Counted from the first letter of the stretch, positions 44,663 through 53,641 are shown. The stretch is DNA of 64,000 nt from Candidatus Stoquefichus sp. SB1 (GCF_001244545.1 NZ_LN852695.1:248001-312000); one strand, 5' to 3'. The notes: a model not told the origin generated them from the letters alone. Numbers and translations are program-made.

Positions 44663-45544
44663 ATGGTTTACGCAAAAACAAAAGAAAAAGAAGAATGGCA
44701 AAAGCATGTGACATCGCTTATATGTGTTTTGATTGCTTCTTTGATTATGTCAGTCAATATCAAGTCATTTGTTCGTGCTGGCAATTTAATTCCAGGGGGA
44801 TTTACTGGATTATCATTATTAATTCAAAGATCTACTAGTGTATTTTGGGGAATAAGCTTACCTTATTCTATCATAAATATTGCTTTAAATGCTTTACCAG
44901 CTTTTATTGGTTTTAAAATGATTGGTAAAAAGTTTACCAGTTATTCTGTGATTATGATTATACTTAATTCATTTCTTGTTGATATGATACCAGTGACACC
45001 TATTACATATGATCCATTATTAGTTTCTGTTTTTGGTGGAATCTTAAATGGTATTGCTATTGTTATTGCATTATATGGAAAAGCATCAAGTGGAGGAACA
45101 GATTTTATAGCTGTTTATCTATCAAATAAATTAAAAAAACCTTCATGGAACTTTGTTTTTGGTATTAATGTTGTTATTTTATTAACTGCTGGAATGTTAT
45201 TTGGTTTTGAAGAAGCAATGTATTCAATTATATTTCAATTTGTTTCTACTCAAATTATAGAAAGATTCCATCAAAGAGATCAAAAAGTTACATTATTTAT
45301 TGTTACAAATGAACCAGATCATTTAGAACAAGAATTAATGAACTATACTCATCATGGAGTCACACATATAGAGGGGAAAGGTTGTTATTTAAAAGAAAAT
45401 AAAGCTATGTTATATACTGTTGTTGGAGCTGATGAAGTCAAAGATGTTATTCATCTGGTAAAAGAATTGGATCCACAAGTCTTTATAAATATTGTTAAAT
45501 CAGAAGGGATTACAGGTCGTTTTTATCAAGAACCGATAGAATAA
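44663..45544 (+). CDS. YitT family membrane protein
   Basis: 293 residues. Five membrane helices in the first 185 residues with the family signature ASSGGTDFIA, then a DUF2179 cytoplasmic domain (about 205-290). Such proteins are often linked to metabolite export or signalling; exact role unknown. AGGAGGGG precedes the ATG. Single gene with its own promoter and terminator. Confidence 0.93.
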   Translation: MVYAKTKEKEEWQKHVTSLICVLIASLIMSVNIKSFVRAGNLIPGGFTGLSLLIQRSTSVFWGISLPYSIINIALNALPAFIGFKMIGKKFTSYSVIMIILNSFLVDMIPVTPITYDPLLVSVFGGILNGIAIVIALYGKASSGGTDFIAVYLSNKLKKPSWNFVFGINVVILLTAGMLFGFEEAMYSIIFQFVSTQIIERFHQRDQKVTLFIVTNEPDHLEQELMNYTHHGVTHIEGKGCYLKENKAMLYTVVGADEVKDVIHLVKELDPQVFINIVKSEGITGRFYQEPIE

Positions 45545-45573
45545 AAGAAACATCGTTAGGATGTTTCTTTTAA
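45543..45573. terminator. Bidirectional terminator between yitT-like and rlaP-like genes
   Basis: AAAAGAAACATC (45543-45554) pairs with GATGTTTCTTTT (45560-45571) between two convergent genes. Confidence 0.8.
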
Positions 45574-46305
45574 AATATGCAAAAACATAGAATTTAAATC
45601 TTCTTGATTGACTTCATTAAAATCATATTGATCATCAAGATGCTGTTTAATAAAGTGTAATTGTTCTTCAATATAAGTATTCATTTTACTGAAATCTTCA
45701 GAAACATAAGTTTCTTCTTTTGACTTTTTTGTATTCATCATTTTATGAATAAGTTCATGATAAGTTGGATCTAATTGTGCTTCTACAAGTTGCATGAATG
45801 GTACAGGTGGAAGTGTCTGAGATCGAATAATCCATAAACAACATAGCATCGTACGTAAAACATAAAAATATTTTTTACTAGTGAGGAATTGAGAGTCATA
45901 ATGATTGAAAGTCATATAATAGTAATGTTTAATGAGTTTTGATAATTGAACAGTACTATCAAAAAATGGAAGCAAGTCATTCCATAAAGGTAATGCGTAA
46001 TAAACGATAGGTGAATGAATCCATTCATAAAGGGTAGGGTTAGATTTTTGAGCAAGTTTTAAAACTTTTTGAATATCCCAACCACTAATATCAAAAATAC
46101 TGTTTAATTCATATTCAATAACATCTTTTTTAGGAAAAAGACTAAGATAATCTTTTTCTTTTCTTACATAGATGAAGCGGACATCATAATCACTATCTTG
46201 TGACTCAAAACCCCAAGCACGACTTCCTGATTCTACTGCATAAAGGATAGTTACATCTTCTTTTTTCTCAATATCTTTAAGTTTTTGTAAAATGATATCT
46301 TTCAT
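45556..46305 (-). CDS. RlaP-type nucleotidyltransferase (RNA-repair associated)
   Basis: 249 residues. The polymerase-beta-type nucleotidyltransferase core is visible: AVESGSRAWGFESQDSDYDV has the GS motif and the two metal-binding aspartates (DSDYD, about 37-41). The rest is helical. This is the YcgL/RlaP family (PF10127 type), which is known to associate with RNA ligases. It starts 13 bases after rtcB, with GGAGATG upstream, so the two form an operon. Likely role: nucleotide addition or end modification of cleaved RNA before or after ligation. The activity is predicted, not shown. Confidence 0.78.
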   Translation of the reverse strand: MKDIILQKLKDIEKKEDVTILYAVESGSRAWGFESQDSDYDVRFIYVRKEKDYLSLFPKKDVIEYELNSIFDISGWDIQKVLKLAQKSNPTLYEWIHSPIVYYALPLWNDLLPFFDSTVQLSKLIKHYYYMTFNHYDSQFLTSKKYFYVLRTMLCCLWIIRSQTLPPVPFMQLVEAQLDPTYHELIHKMMNTKKSKEETYVSEDFSKMNTYIEEQLHFIKQHLDDQYDFNEVNQEDLNSMFLHILKETS

Positions 46306-46318
46306 ATTTCATCATCTC

Positions 46319-47536
46319 CTATGCTTTAAAATTATATATAGGTTTTATAATATTGACTATTGTAACAGTATCATCAATATTATGAATAATATCATCTATT
46401 GACTTATAAGCCATAGGACATTCATCTAATGTTCCTTCAGAAATAGATGTAGAATAAATGCCTTTCATTTGTTCTTTAAATTCATCTAAAGTAAATTTCT
46501 CTTTTGCTGTTGTACGGCTATATAATCTACCAGCACCATGTGGGGCAGATTCATTCCATTCTGGATTACCTTTACCAATACATATTAAACTTCCATCTCG
46601 CATATTAATAGGAATTAATAATTTCTCATTTTGCTTAGCAGAAACAGCACCTTTTCTAATAATATGCTGAAGAGGATCAATATAATTATGAATTGTTTCA
46701 AAATATGATAATTCTTCTAAAGAAATATTATATAAATGTTTTAATATTGTACTTGCAATCATATAACGATTAAGAGTAGCAAATTCTTGACAGATATACA
46801 TATCATGTAAATATTTATCTTTATATTGACCTTCTAAATAACAAAGGTTTTTAGGTAAATCAATGCCTTTTGCTGTAAAGTCAGCTCTTAATTGCTTTAA
46901 AGCATTTTGTATTTCATTTCTTCTTCCTTGTTCTTTATATTCTTTAATTAATTGCTCCTGTTTTTCAAATAATTCATCTTTACCACTTAATAAATCAAAA
47001 GCAAGATTTTGATAATAATCAGCCACTTGTTTTCCTAAATTACGGCTTCCTGTATGAATAACAAGGTAATGGTTCCCTTGATTATCAATATCAACTTCTA
47101 TAAAGTGATTTCCACCGCCAAGAGTCCCAATACTTCTCTCCATTCTCTTAGAATCTTTTAATGATCGAAAACAGTGTAAATCTCTTAATTGATCAAAGCG
47201 TGTCATTCTACCAGGATGAACTGATGTTCCACATGGAACAAATTGTCTAATGATTTTATCTAAAGCTGGCAAATCTATTTCACGTTTTCCTAATTCTACT
47301 GTTAACATACCGCATCCTATATCCACACCAACGATATTAGGAATGACTTTATCTTTAAGATCAGCAGTAAAACCTATAACACACCCTTTACCAGCATGAA
47401 CATCAGGCATAATTCTTATTTTAGCACCACTTGTAAATGGTTGGTTACATAATGTTTGAATTTGTTCATAAGCACTTTCTTCTATAATATCAGTAAAAAT
47501 TCTCGCTTTTGCATATAAGCCATTAATTTCTTTCAT
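46319..47536 (-). CDS. rtcB: RNA ligase RtcB
   Basis: 405 residues from the ATG at 47536 (AAAGGGG upstream); a longer frame would extend into the preceding terminator. All expected ligands are visible: D72 and C75 (GVDIGCG), H144 (GGGNHFIE), H161 (IHTGSR), H283 (IHNYID) and the guanylated histidine H333 (APHGAGR). RtcB joins RNA 2,3-cyclic-phosphate ends to 5-prime hydroxyls with GTP and manganese, repairing tRNA or rRNA cut by ribotoxins. No archease gene is adjacent. Placed after two WYL regulators and before an RlaP-type gene. Confidence 0.95.
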   Translation of the reverse strand: MKEINGLYAKARIFTDIIEESAYEQIQTLCNQPFTSGAKIRIMPDVHAGKGCVIGFTADLKDKVIPNIVGVDIGCGMLTVELGKREIDLPALDKIIRQFVPCGTSVHPGRMTRFDQLRDLHCFRSLKDSKRMERSIGTLGGGNHFIEVDIDNQGNHYLVIHTGSRNLGKQVADYYQNLAFDLLSGKDELFEKQEQLIKEYKEQGRRNEIQNALKQLRADFTAKGIDLPKNLCYLEGQYKDKYLHDMYICQEFATLNRYMIASTILKHLYNISLEELSYFETIHNYIDPLQHIIRKGAVSAKQNEKLLIPINMRDGSLICIGKGNPEWNESAPHGAGRLYSRTTAKEKFTLDEFKEQMKGIYSTSISEGTLDECPMAYKSIDDIIHNIDDTVTIVNIIKPIYNFKA

Positions 47537-47597
47537 AAACAAAACCCCTTTCTTAATGACCCCTTTATTATATTGTGTATAAAAAGATAAATCTTGG

Positions 47598-47636
47598 AAA
47601 AAAAGTTGCGAACTTAACGAAGTCCACAACTTTTTT
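47598..47636 (-). terminator. Intrinsic terminator between the WYL genes and rtcB
   Basis: On the minus strand AAAAAAGTTG and CAACTTTTTTT form a strong stem that also includes an inner GACTT/AAGTTC pairing. It ends the WYL transcript just after its stop codon; a TATAAT lies further on (near 47570) before rtcB, suggesting a separate promoter. Confidence 0.75.
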
Positions 47637-48507
47637 GCTGAGTTAGGCGTTCTTTAAAAAGATTTACAAAAGATTCAGGTCCAATAACTTTTACATAAGG
47701 ACCAAAAGAAAGAATTCGTATTAAGACTTCTGTTTCATCATCACTTTGATAGAAAATTGTTATTTTATATTTTTTATCATCAATTTGTTCAGCATTTTTT
47801 TGCATATCTGCAAAATGTGTCATAACACGATCCAAACAATTCCTTTCATCAAAAAGTTCAATAGTCAAATAATTTTGAAGATGTTGTTTAGGAAAATGAA
47901 ATATATCAGAAAATGTGTCTAATAATTCAATAGACTTTATTTTACTAATATTTAAAGTTTTGTGAAAACGATTATCTAATGTTAATAATCTGAATTTATC
48001 ATTTTTTAAAGAATATTCAATTTGATAAGGTATACAAACAATATCTTTATTTAAATAAGAAATAAGAACCTTTCTTTTATTTTCAATAGCTTTTAAAAGA
48101 AGATGAAAATGTTTTTGATATGTTTTGTCATCATATGGATCACCATCAGCATATTGATCATATATTTTATAATCCTCCAAAGTAAATAAAGGTTCTTCAT
48201 CAATATGTGGAAATTGAATTGAAAAAAGTTTAAATCTAGGATCAAGACTCATTGATTTTAGCCATCTTTTCTCTAAAATAGTGAGTGGCATTGTTGGAGA
48301 ATGCTGGAGCGGTGTTTGTAGAGACTGTGTTATAACTTGCCAATTTTCATCTTTAATAGCAGGAATAATATGTAAAGGACTTTCTTGGAAGGCATATTTG
48401 TGGATGATTTCTAACATTTTCTCTTCAGTTAATTTATGCTCAAGAGCAAGTTCAATCATTTTGTGAACTGATTGATAATAGCAACCATATATTTCATGAA
48501 ACAGCAT
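47614..48507 (-). CDS. WYL-domain regulator, second of two
   Basis: 297 residues. Helical N-terminal half, then a WYL-like beta-sheet domain (around FHLLLKAIENKRKVLISYLN) and a C-terminal WCX-like part. No clear winged helix, so DNA binding may rest with its partner. The ATG overlaps the stop of the first WYL gene (TAATG). Probably forms a heteromeric sensor with it; WYL domains bind nucleotides or oligonucleotide ligands in several families. Confidence 0.75.
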   Translation of the reverse strand: MLFHEIYGCYYQSVHKMIELALEHKLTEEKMLEIIHKYAFQESPLHIIPAIKDENWQVITQSLQTPLQHSPTMPLTILEKRWLKSMSLDPRFKLFSIQFPHIDEEPLFTLEDYKIYDQYADGDPYDDKTYQKHFHLLLKAIENKRKVLISYLNKDIVCIPYQIEYSLKNDKFRLLTLDNRFHKTLNISKIKSIELLDTFSDIFHFPKQHLQNYLTIELFDERNCLDRVMTHFADMQKNAEQIDDKKYKITIFYQSDDETEVLIRILSFGPYVKVIGPESFVNLFKERLTQQKSCGLR

Positions 48508-49739
48508 TATTCATCAACTCCTTCTATATTATACATTTGATACATTTTTAAAAGATCATTCTTAAACTCATTTTCAATTGTCCGATTTGAAAAATGTAAT
48601 TCAGTTATTCGACAAATAAAAGTTCTTATCCAAGGAATCATCTCTAATGTATCATAAACATCAGCAACAAAACGATAATGACAATCATCAATTTGAATAA
48701 TATCTCCACATCTTTTTTCTCTTAATAATCTTTGATAAATATATGATTCATATTTTTGAATAAAAATAACAAATTCAACATGTTCTAACTTCTTTCGAGG
48801 ATAACATTGAATAGACCATATATGCTTTTCAATTTGTTGTAGTTTTTGTCTATGTTCCTGAAATGTAGGCTGAATATCTTGTAATATAATATCAGTCATA
48901 AAATCAATGCGATAACTTTTGATTGTCTTAAAATGAAAAGAATAAGCCAAAAGATGTGTGCGTCCTGTTTGTGAACTTATGTATATTCGTAAAGGAATCA
49001 CATGAAACGTATGTTGAAGCTGGGAATGAGGATTTTGACTTTGAATAAGAATATCTCTACGTTGTTGCATGGCATCAAATAATTGATATATGATTTCACT
49101 ATCAATAGCATCAGCAATATAATGATGTTTAAAACGAAAAATATGTTGATGGGGAATTTTGTTGAGAAGATAGTAACCAATAACCCCAAGAATACCTATT
49201 TCAGAATAAAATGAGAGAGCCTGCTTATAGTCGTCTAAATCTATAGAAACAGCTCTTTGATATACATTTTGTTTCCCAGATTTGTTTTTTTGAATCAAAC
49301 CTAATTGAGTATATTCATTCAATTTCTTTCTTAATGTTGATTCATCAAAAATAAGAGGATGTTGAAAATCTTCTAAATAAATATCGATTTGATTCAAGAT
49401 ATCTTGAAGAGATAATTCTATTGATGGAGTGTACAATATATCAAAAATCATAAAATGCAAAGTTATATCTTTAGCTGTAAAACTTTTTGATTGAAAAGCA
49501 GCATATAAAGGATTATGAGAAATCCGACGACTATCAATAGATAAGAAAATAACTTTAGAAGATTGATATTCAAAGGACATATAATCTTTTAAATAACTTT
49601 CAAGACGTCTTCTCTCATTATCATAAGAACGCTTGCTGTTATGATACAGATCATCTCTACTTTTAAAACCATAGATATAAAATTCGTGCATATAAGTTCT
49701 TATTTTTTCAAAATGTTTAATTAATTCATGATAAGCCAT
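48507..49739 (-). CDS. WYL-domain regulator, first of two
   Basis: 410 residues from the ATG at 49739. The N-terminal 180 residues contain helical segments that could include a winged helix (STLRKKLNEYTQLGLIQKNK, about 165-185), followed by a WYL domain (about 215-320, with SQTGRTHLLAYSF) and a C-terminal part. Opens the WYL-WYL-rtcB-rlaP locus. Likely represses or activates the RNA-repair genes in response to RNA ends (inference). Confidence 0.75.
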   Translation of the reverse strand: MAYHELIKHFEKIRTYMHEFYIYGFKSRDDLYHNSKRSYDNERRRLESYLKDYMSFEYQSSKVIFLSIDSRRISHNPLYAAFQSKSFTAKDITLHFMIFDILYTPSIELSLQDILNQIDIYLEDFQHPLIFDESTLRKKLNEYTQLGLIQKNKSGKQNVYQRAVSIDLDDYKQALSFYSEIGILGVIGYYLLNKIPHQHIFRFKHHYIADAIDSEIIYQLFDAMQQRRDILIQSQNPHSQLQHTFHVIPLRIYISSQTGRTHLLAYSFHFKTIKSYRIDFMTDIILQDIQPTFQEHRQKLQQIEKHIWSIQCYPRKKLEHVEFVIFIQKYESYIYQRLLREKRCGDIIQIDDCHYRFVADVYDTLEMIPWIRTFICRITELHFSNRTIENEFKNDLLKMYQMYNIEGVDE

Positions 49740-49833
49740 CTTTTTCAACCTCGCTATGTTAAATTATAACATACTCAAAAGAAAAGACATATGTATCTTT
49801 GTAAGTTCTTATATGATACTACATGGAAATGAA

Positions 49834-49872
49834 CATAAAGACAGCATAAGATGTACTGTCTTTATGTTTTTT
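49834..49872 (-). terminator. Terminator-like hairpin between ferritin-like and WYL genes
   Basis: Perfect 11-bp inverted repeat CATAAAGACAG (49834-49844) / CTGTCTTTATG (49856-49866). It lies after the ferritin-like gene; the minus-strand T run is weak, the plus-strand one is better. Confidence 0.6.
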
Positions 49873-49889
49873 AGTAATAAAAATAAGGA

Positions 49890-50402
49890 TTATTGATGAA
49901 AACGAGAATTGTATTCATTCAGAAATTTTTCAAATATTTGAATGTGTAATTGTTCATCAAGTATGATACGTTGAAGAACATTTTGAATAACAGGTTCATC
50001 AATACAAGATATTTGATATTGATAGATATCAATAGTATTTTGTTCTTGAATAATTGCATTTTCTAACATTGTTTGAATTTGTCGTGGATAGACATTATAT
50101 CCAGGTGACCAATATTCTAAAAAGTCATTTTGACAATCCCATAGGCGAGGATCAATACCTAGTTTACAGCACATTTTTGCAAAAATATCTAAATGATGCA
50201 TTTCTACAATACTTATTTCATGCATAGCTATAGAAAGATCTTTCCAGCTATTTTCCATAATAACGTTGTTATAAAAGTAAAGACTGACTGCATTCATTTC
50301 TGAATGTAATCCACCTACATTAGATAGTATCATTTGTCCATAATGAATATTGATATCTAGTTGATCAATAGATGGATAAGGTTTATCGACGTAATATTTC
50401 AT
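49890..50402 (-). CDS. Ferritin-like diiron protein
   Basis: 170 residues, all helical, with carboxylate/histidine pairs typical of a four-helix diiron bundle: GLHSEMNAV, IVEMHHLDIF, IIQEQNTID and LDEQLHIQIF. It resembles rubrerythrin/manganese-catalase-like proteins that handle iron or peroxide. Its ribosome binding site (GGAGG) is within the 3-prime arm of the hairpin after the GNAT gene, so translation and termination may be linked. Exact role unknown. Confidence 0.72.
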   Translation of the reverse strand: MKYYVDKPYPSIDQLDINIHYGQMILSNVGGLHSEMNAVSLYFYNNVIMENSWKDLSIAMHEISIVEMHHLDIFAKMCCKLGIDPRLWDCQNDFLEYWSPGYNVYPRQIQTMLENAIIQEQNTIDIYQYQISCIDEPVIQNVLQRIILDEQLHIQIFEKFLNEYNSRFHQ

Positions 50403-50409
50403 ATATAAA

Positions 50410-50437
50410 AACCTCCATATTCATAAATATGAAGGTT
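50410..50437 (-). terminator. Terminator of the GNAT gene, overlapping the ferritin-like ribosome binding site
   Basis: On the minus strand AACCTTCATATT (50426-50437) pairs with AATATGGAGGTT (50410-50421), 4-base loop, followed by TTTTAT. The distal arm contains the GGAGG of the next gene. Confidence 0.65.
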
Positions 50438-50442
50438 AAATT

Positions 50443-50952
50443 CTATTTATTCAATATTTTTTCAAAACCTATTCGTGGTGCACCACTAGCCAAAGTAATT
50501 GTACCACAAGCTATAAAGTCATGCTTTGTTAAAAAACGTTGCATTGACTGATTATCCATGTGAGTATCAATTCTTATACTCTTAATATTATTGTGAAAAC
50601 ATTGACTAGTTACATAATCTAATAATTGATTGGCTAGATTTTGTCCTTTCATTGTTTCATCAACAACAATTCTATGAATAATTGCATAGCGTTGTTGAGA
50701 AGTCAACCATTGTCCTTGAATGACAGCATAGCAAGGATCATCTTCTATAGCAAAATACATTGTACCAACAATTTTATCATCATTAATAAGAACATAACTA
50801 TGTTGTTTATGTATGTCATCCAAAATAGTTTCACTATTTGGATAACCGTCCTGCCATTGATCAATATTATTTTCTTTAAAATAATTTTGAGCTTGATGAA
50901 CCAGCACCATAATATCTTTAACATCAGTACAGGTAGATTTTCTAATTTTCAT
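50443..50952 (-). CDS. GNAT-family N-acetyltransferase
   Basis: 169 residues from the ATG at 50952 (GGGAG seven bases upstream); overlaps the preceding GNAT gene by 11 bases. The acetyl-CoA site motif is visible in VVDETMKGQNLANQLLDYV. Acetylates a small molecule or protein N-terminus; target unknown. Confidence 0.88.
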   Translation of the reverse strand: MKIRKSTCTDVKDIMVLVHQAQNYFKENNIDQWQDGYPNSETILDDIHKQHSYVLINDDKIVGTMYFAIEDDPCYAVIQGQWLTSQQRYAIIHRIVVDETMKGQNLANQLLDYVTSQCFHNNIKSIRIDTHMDNQSMQRFLTKHDFIACGTITLASGAPRIGFEKILNK

Positions 50953-51451
50953 AATCATTCTCCCTTAAACCATATAAAATTAAATCATGATATTTCCCAT
51001 CTTTAAAAACATGATTTTTTAAGTATCCTTCTTTTACAAAATGATTATGTTCTAATACTTGTGCAGAAGCAATATTTTCAGCATAAACTTCAGCACAAAT
51101 CTTTGTAATAGGATAGTAATCAAATAAGTAACGACATAACATATGCACAACTTTACTCATAATACCAAGTCCCCAATAATGACTATTCAACCAATAACCA
51201 ATATCACAATTCTTCATATAGATATCTTTATGAAACGTAACACCCACACAACCCACACAAATATCATTAACAACAATTCCAAAATCGACAGCACGATTTG
51301 TTAGTGAATGTGTAATAAAAGACATTGCATGATCAAGTGTATAGGGATAAGGAAAAGAGTTTCTTAAATATTGATGAATATGCGAATCATTAGCAGCATT
51401 CGCTAACTCACATGGATCAATATCAGCAAGACTTTTTAATTCAATTTTCAT
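50942..51451 (-). CDS. GNAT-family N-acetyltransferase (RimJ-like)
   Basis: 169 residues. RimJ/RimL-type fold: DIGYWLNSHYWGLGIMSKVV contains the acetyl-CoA loop, and the C-terminal VLEHNHFVKEGYLKNH is typical. AAAGGAGG upstream. Co-transcribed with the next GNAT gene and the preceding aldo/keto reductase gene, 11 bases apart. Substrate unknown. Confidence 0.9.
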   Translation of the reverse strand: MKIELKSLADIDPCELANAANDSHIHQYLRNSFPYPYTLDHAMSFITHSLTNRAVDFGIVVNDICVGCVGVTFHKDIYMKNCDIGYWLNSHYWGLGIMSKVVHMLCRYLFDYYPITKICAEVYAENIASAQVLEHNHFVKEGYLKNHVFKDGKYHDLILYGLRENDYEN

Positions 51452-51462
51452 TATTTCCTCCT

Positions 51463-52383
51463 TTAAGGAAGAGGTTTTTCACTCGCAAGATACAGATCAT
51501 ACCATTGTTGACGTGTTAATTGTACATCACAAGCCTGAGAACTTTCTTTTAAGTGAGCAGGAGATGTTGTACCAACAATTGGTTGCATACATGCAGGATG
51601 ACGCAATAGCCATGCAATAGCAATTGCACTCTTCGTTACATGATATTCATCAGCAAGCTCTTGCATGACATCATTTAATTTTTGATAATCAGGATTATCT
51701 AAGAATGTTCCTTCTGCCCAAGATGCCTGAACAACACTCCAAGGCTGAATAGTGATATCTTTAAGACGACAATAATCTAAAACACCACCATCTTTATCTT
51801 GAGCCCAAGCTTCTTTCATATTCATATTTAAACCAGAATCAATCATAACAGAATGAACAATAGATAATTGTAACTGATTAATAATAATAGGATGTTTTGT
51901 GTACTTTTGTAATAATTCTATTTGTAAAGGGGTGTGGTTAGAAACACCAAAATATTTAACTAGACCAGCATCATATAGTTCGTCAAAGGCTTCAGCAACT
52001 TCCTTTGGATCACATAGTGCATCAGGTCTATGTAACAATAGAATATCAACATAATCAGTATGAAGTCTATCAAGTGAAGCTTTCACACTCTTTATGATAT
52101 GTTCCTTTGAAAAATCATATCTTTTTCCAGGAACAATAGCACATTTTGTTTGAATAATCATTTTTTCACGTAATTCAGGATGACGTTGGAGCACTTCACC
52201 AAAAACAGCTTCAGATTTTCCAGCACCATAAATATCAGCATGATCAAAGAAATTAATCCCTTCATCAAGAGCAGCATAAATCAGTTTTTCAACATCATCA
52301 ACACTCTTATCAGCAATTCTCATGCAACCTAAAGCAATTCTAGAAACAGTTAAATCAGTATGTGGTAATTGATAATATAACAT
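51463..52383 (-). CDS. Aldo/keto reductase
   Basis: 306 residues. Catalytic tetrad: D in FFDHADIYG, Y in the same motif, K in IIQTKCA, H in LLLHRPDA. NADPH-binding ends with IVGTTSPAHL. Related to YdhF/oxidoreductases of general stress. AAGGAGG upstream. Divergent from the DUF1146-spoIID genes. Confidence 0.94.
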   Translation of the reverse strand: MLYYQLPHTDLTVSRIALGCMRIADKSVDDVEKLIYAALDEGINFFDHADIYGAGKSEAVFGEVLQRHPELREKMIIQTKCAIVPGKRYDFSKEHIIKSVKASLDRLHTDYVDILLLHRPDALCDPKEVAEAFDELYDAGLVKYFGVSNHTPLQIELLQKYTKHPIIINQLQLSIVHSVMIDSGLNMNMKEAWAQDKDGGVLDYCRLKDITIQPWSVVQASWAEGTFLDNPDYQKLNDVMQELADEYHVTKSAIAIAWLLRHPACMQPIVGTTSPAHLKESSQACDVQLTRQQWYDLYLASEKPLP

Positions 52384-52399
52384 AAATATTTCCTCCTTG

Positions 52400-52428
52400 T
52401 TGTTATTGTACTAAATAATCGCTATAAT
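52400..52428 (+). promoter_or_regulatory. Promoter of the DUF1146-spoIID genes
   Basis: TTGTTA (52400-52405), 17-base spacer, TATAAT (52423-52428). Confidence 0.6.
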
Positions 52429-52470
52429 GTAAAAGATAAATCATTATGATTTCAACAAAGGAGTGAGAAT

Positions 52471-52677
52471 ATGGTATATCATATTGTAAATGTAGTTGTC
52501 TATGTAATATCAATTGCTATGGCAATGTTTGGATTAAGTTGTTTTCGATTTGAAAATTATATAAAACCAACCAAAATTAGAGAATTTTATTTATTTTATA
52601 TTGTTGCTTCAGTAGCACTAGGATATCTATTTGCATCGTTTATTTTATCATTTGGGACACTCAGTTTTCAGTTATAA
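52471..52677 (+). CDS. DUF1146 (YwzB-like) membrane protein
   Basis: 68 residues with two membrane helices (about 5-22, 42-62) around a conserved loop (RFENYIKPTKIREFY). Matches YwzB, which sits near murA and spoIID in Bacillus. AAAGGAG precedes the ATG. Function unknown. No murA gene is here. Confidence 0.85.
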   Translation: MVYHIVNVVVYVISIAMAMFGLSCFRFENYIKPTKIREFYLFYIVASVALGYLFASFILSFGTLSFQL

Positions 52678-52692
52678 TTAAAGAAGTTAAGC

Positions 52693-52719
52693 ATATATTG
52701 TATTATGAAAACAATATAT
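52693..52719 (+). promoter_or_regulatory. Hairpin enclosing the spoIID start codon
   Basis: ATATATTGT (52693-52701) and ACAATATAT (52711-52719) are perfect 9-bp complements; the ATG at 52705 lies in the 9-base loop. The ribosome binding site is weak. It may control translation or be a protein-binding site. Confidence 0.5.
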
Positions 52720-53610
52720 ACAAAACTTCTTTTTGTTTGTGTTTTGATATTAATGATTGGATGTTTGCATTATCAAGAAGCAATTACATATTTACAATCT
52801 CATTATCAATCACAAAACAAACAATCAGATTATACAGTGACGGTCAAAACAAAATCTAAAACACTGAAAGTTCCTCTTGAAGATTATGTTGTTGGTGTTG
52901 TTGCAGGAGAAATGCCAGTGAGTTTTGAGGTAGAAGCACTAAAAGCTCAAGTCGTGGCAGCAAGAACTTTTGTATTATCAAGGAAGCTGAAAGTTGATAA
53001 TACAACAAATTCGCAAGTTTATTTAACAGATGAACAAATGAAAAAAAATTGGGGTGACAATTATCAAAAAAATAAAGCAAAAATAGAAAAAGCTGTTAAA
53101 GAAACAAGTTATGAAGTTATGACATATCAGGGAGAATATATTTCAGCTATGTTTTTTTCAAGCAGTAATGGGAAAACTGTTAATTGCGAGGATTATTTTA
53201 CAGGTGAAGTTGCTTATTTAAAATCTGTTGATAGTCATTGGGATGTCAGTATTGATCCAACAAATGAAAGAAAAAAGACATTTACAAAACAAGAACTTGC
53301 AAAAGCATTTGGTGTAACATCACCTAATATTGAAATAACCTCATATACATCTAGTGGTTATGTTAAAAATGTCATTGTTAATGGAAAAACATATACAGGA
53401 AGAGAAGTGAGAGAAAAATTATCTTTAGCATCTTCATGTTTTCAAATTTCATTAAGCTCAAAAGGCTATACCTTTACAACCAAAGGAAGTGGACATGGTG
53501 TAGGTATGAGTCAATATGGTGCTCAGGCAATGGCTAAGGAAAATAAAAATTATAAAGATATTTTAAATCATTATTATCAAAATATTGAAATTAGAAGTAT
53601 AGAGTCTTAA
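52705..53610 (+). CDS. spoIID: Stage II sporulation protein D (lytic transglycosylase)
   Basis: 301 residues. N-terminal membrane anchor at 5-22, then the SpoIID domain: VPLEDYVVGVVAGEMPVSFEVEALKAQ and the C-terminal GSGHGVGMSQYGAQAM motif. It cleaves glycan strands during engulfment with SpoIIP and SpoIIM. Followed by the spoIIQ-like gene. Identification secure. Confidence 0.96.
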   Translation: MKTIYTKLLFVCVLILMIGCLHYQEAITYLQSHYQSQNKQSDYTVTVKTKSKTLKVPLEDYVVGVVAGEMPVSFEVEALKAQVVAARTFVLSRKLKVDNTTNSQVYLTDEQMKKNWGDNYQKNKAKIEKAVKETSYEVMTYQGEYISAMFFSSSNGKTVNCEDYFTGEVAYLKSVDSHWDVSIDPTNERKKTFTKQELAKAFGVTSPNIEITSYTSSGYVKNVIVNGKTYTGREVREKLSLASSCFQISLSSKGYTFTTKGSGHGVGMSQYGAQAMAKENKNYKDILNHYYQNIEIRSIES

Positions 53611-53641
53611 CTTTTGTTCATACTTAGATTGAGGTGAAAGT

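Noticed and set aside
47537-47629. 31-residue extension of RtcB
   Set aside because: It would read through the terminator and overlap the second WYL gene; the ATG at 47536 has AAAGGGG upstream and gives the standard length.
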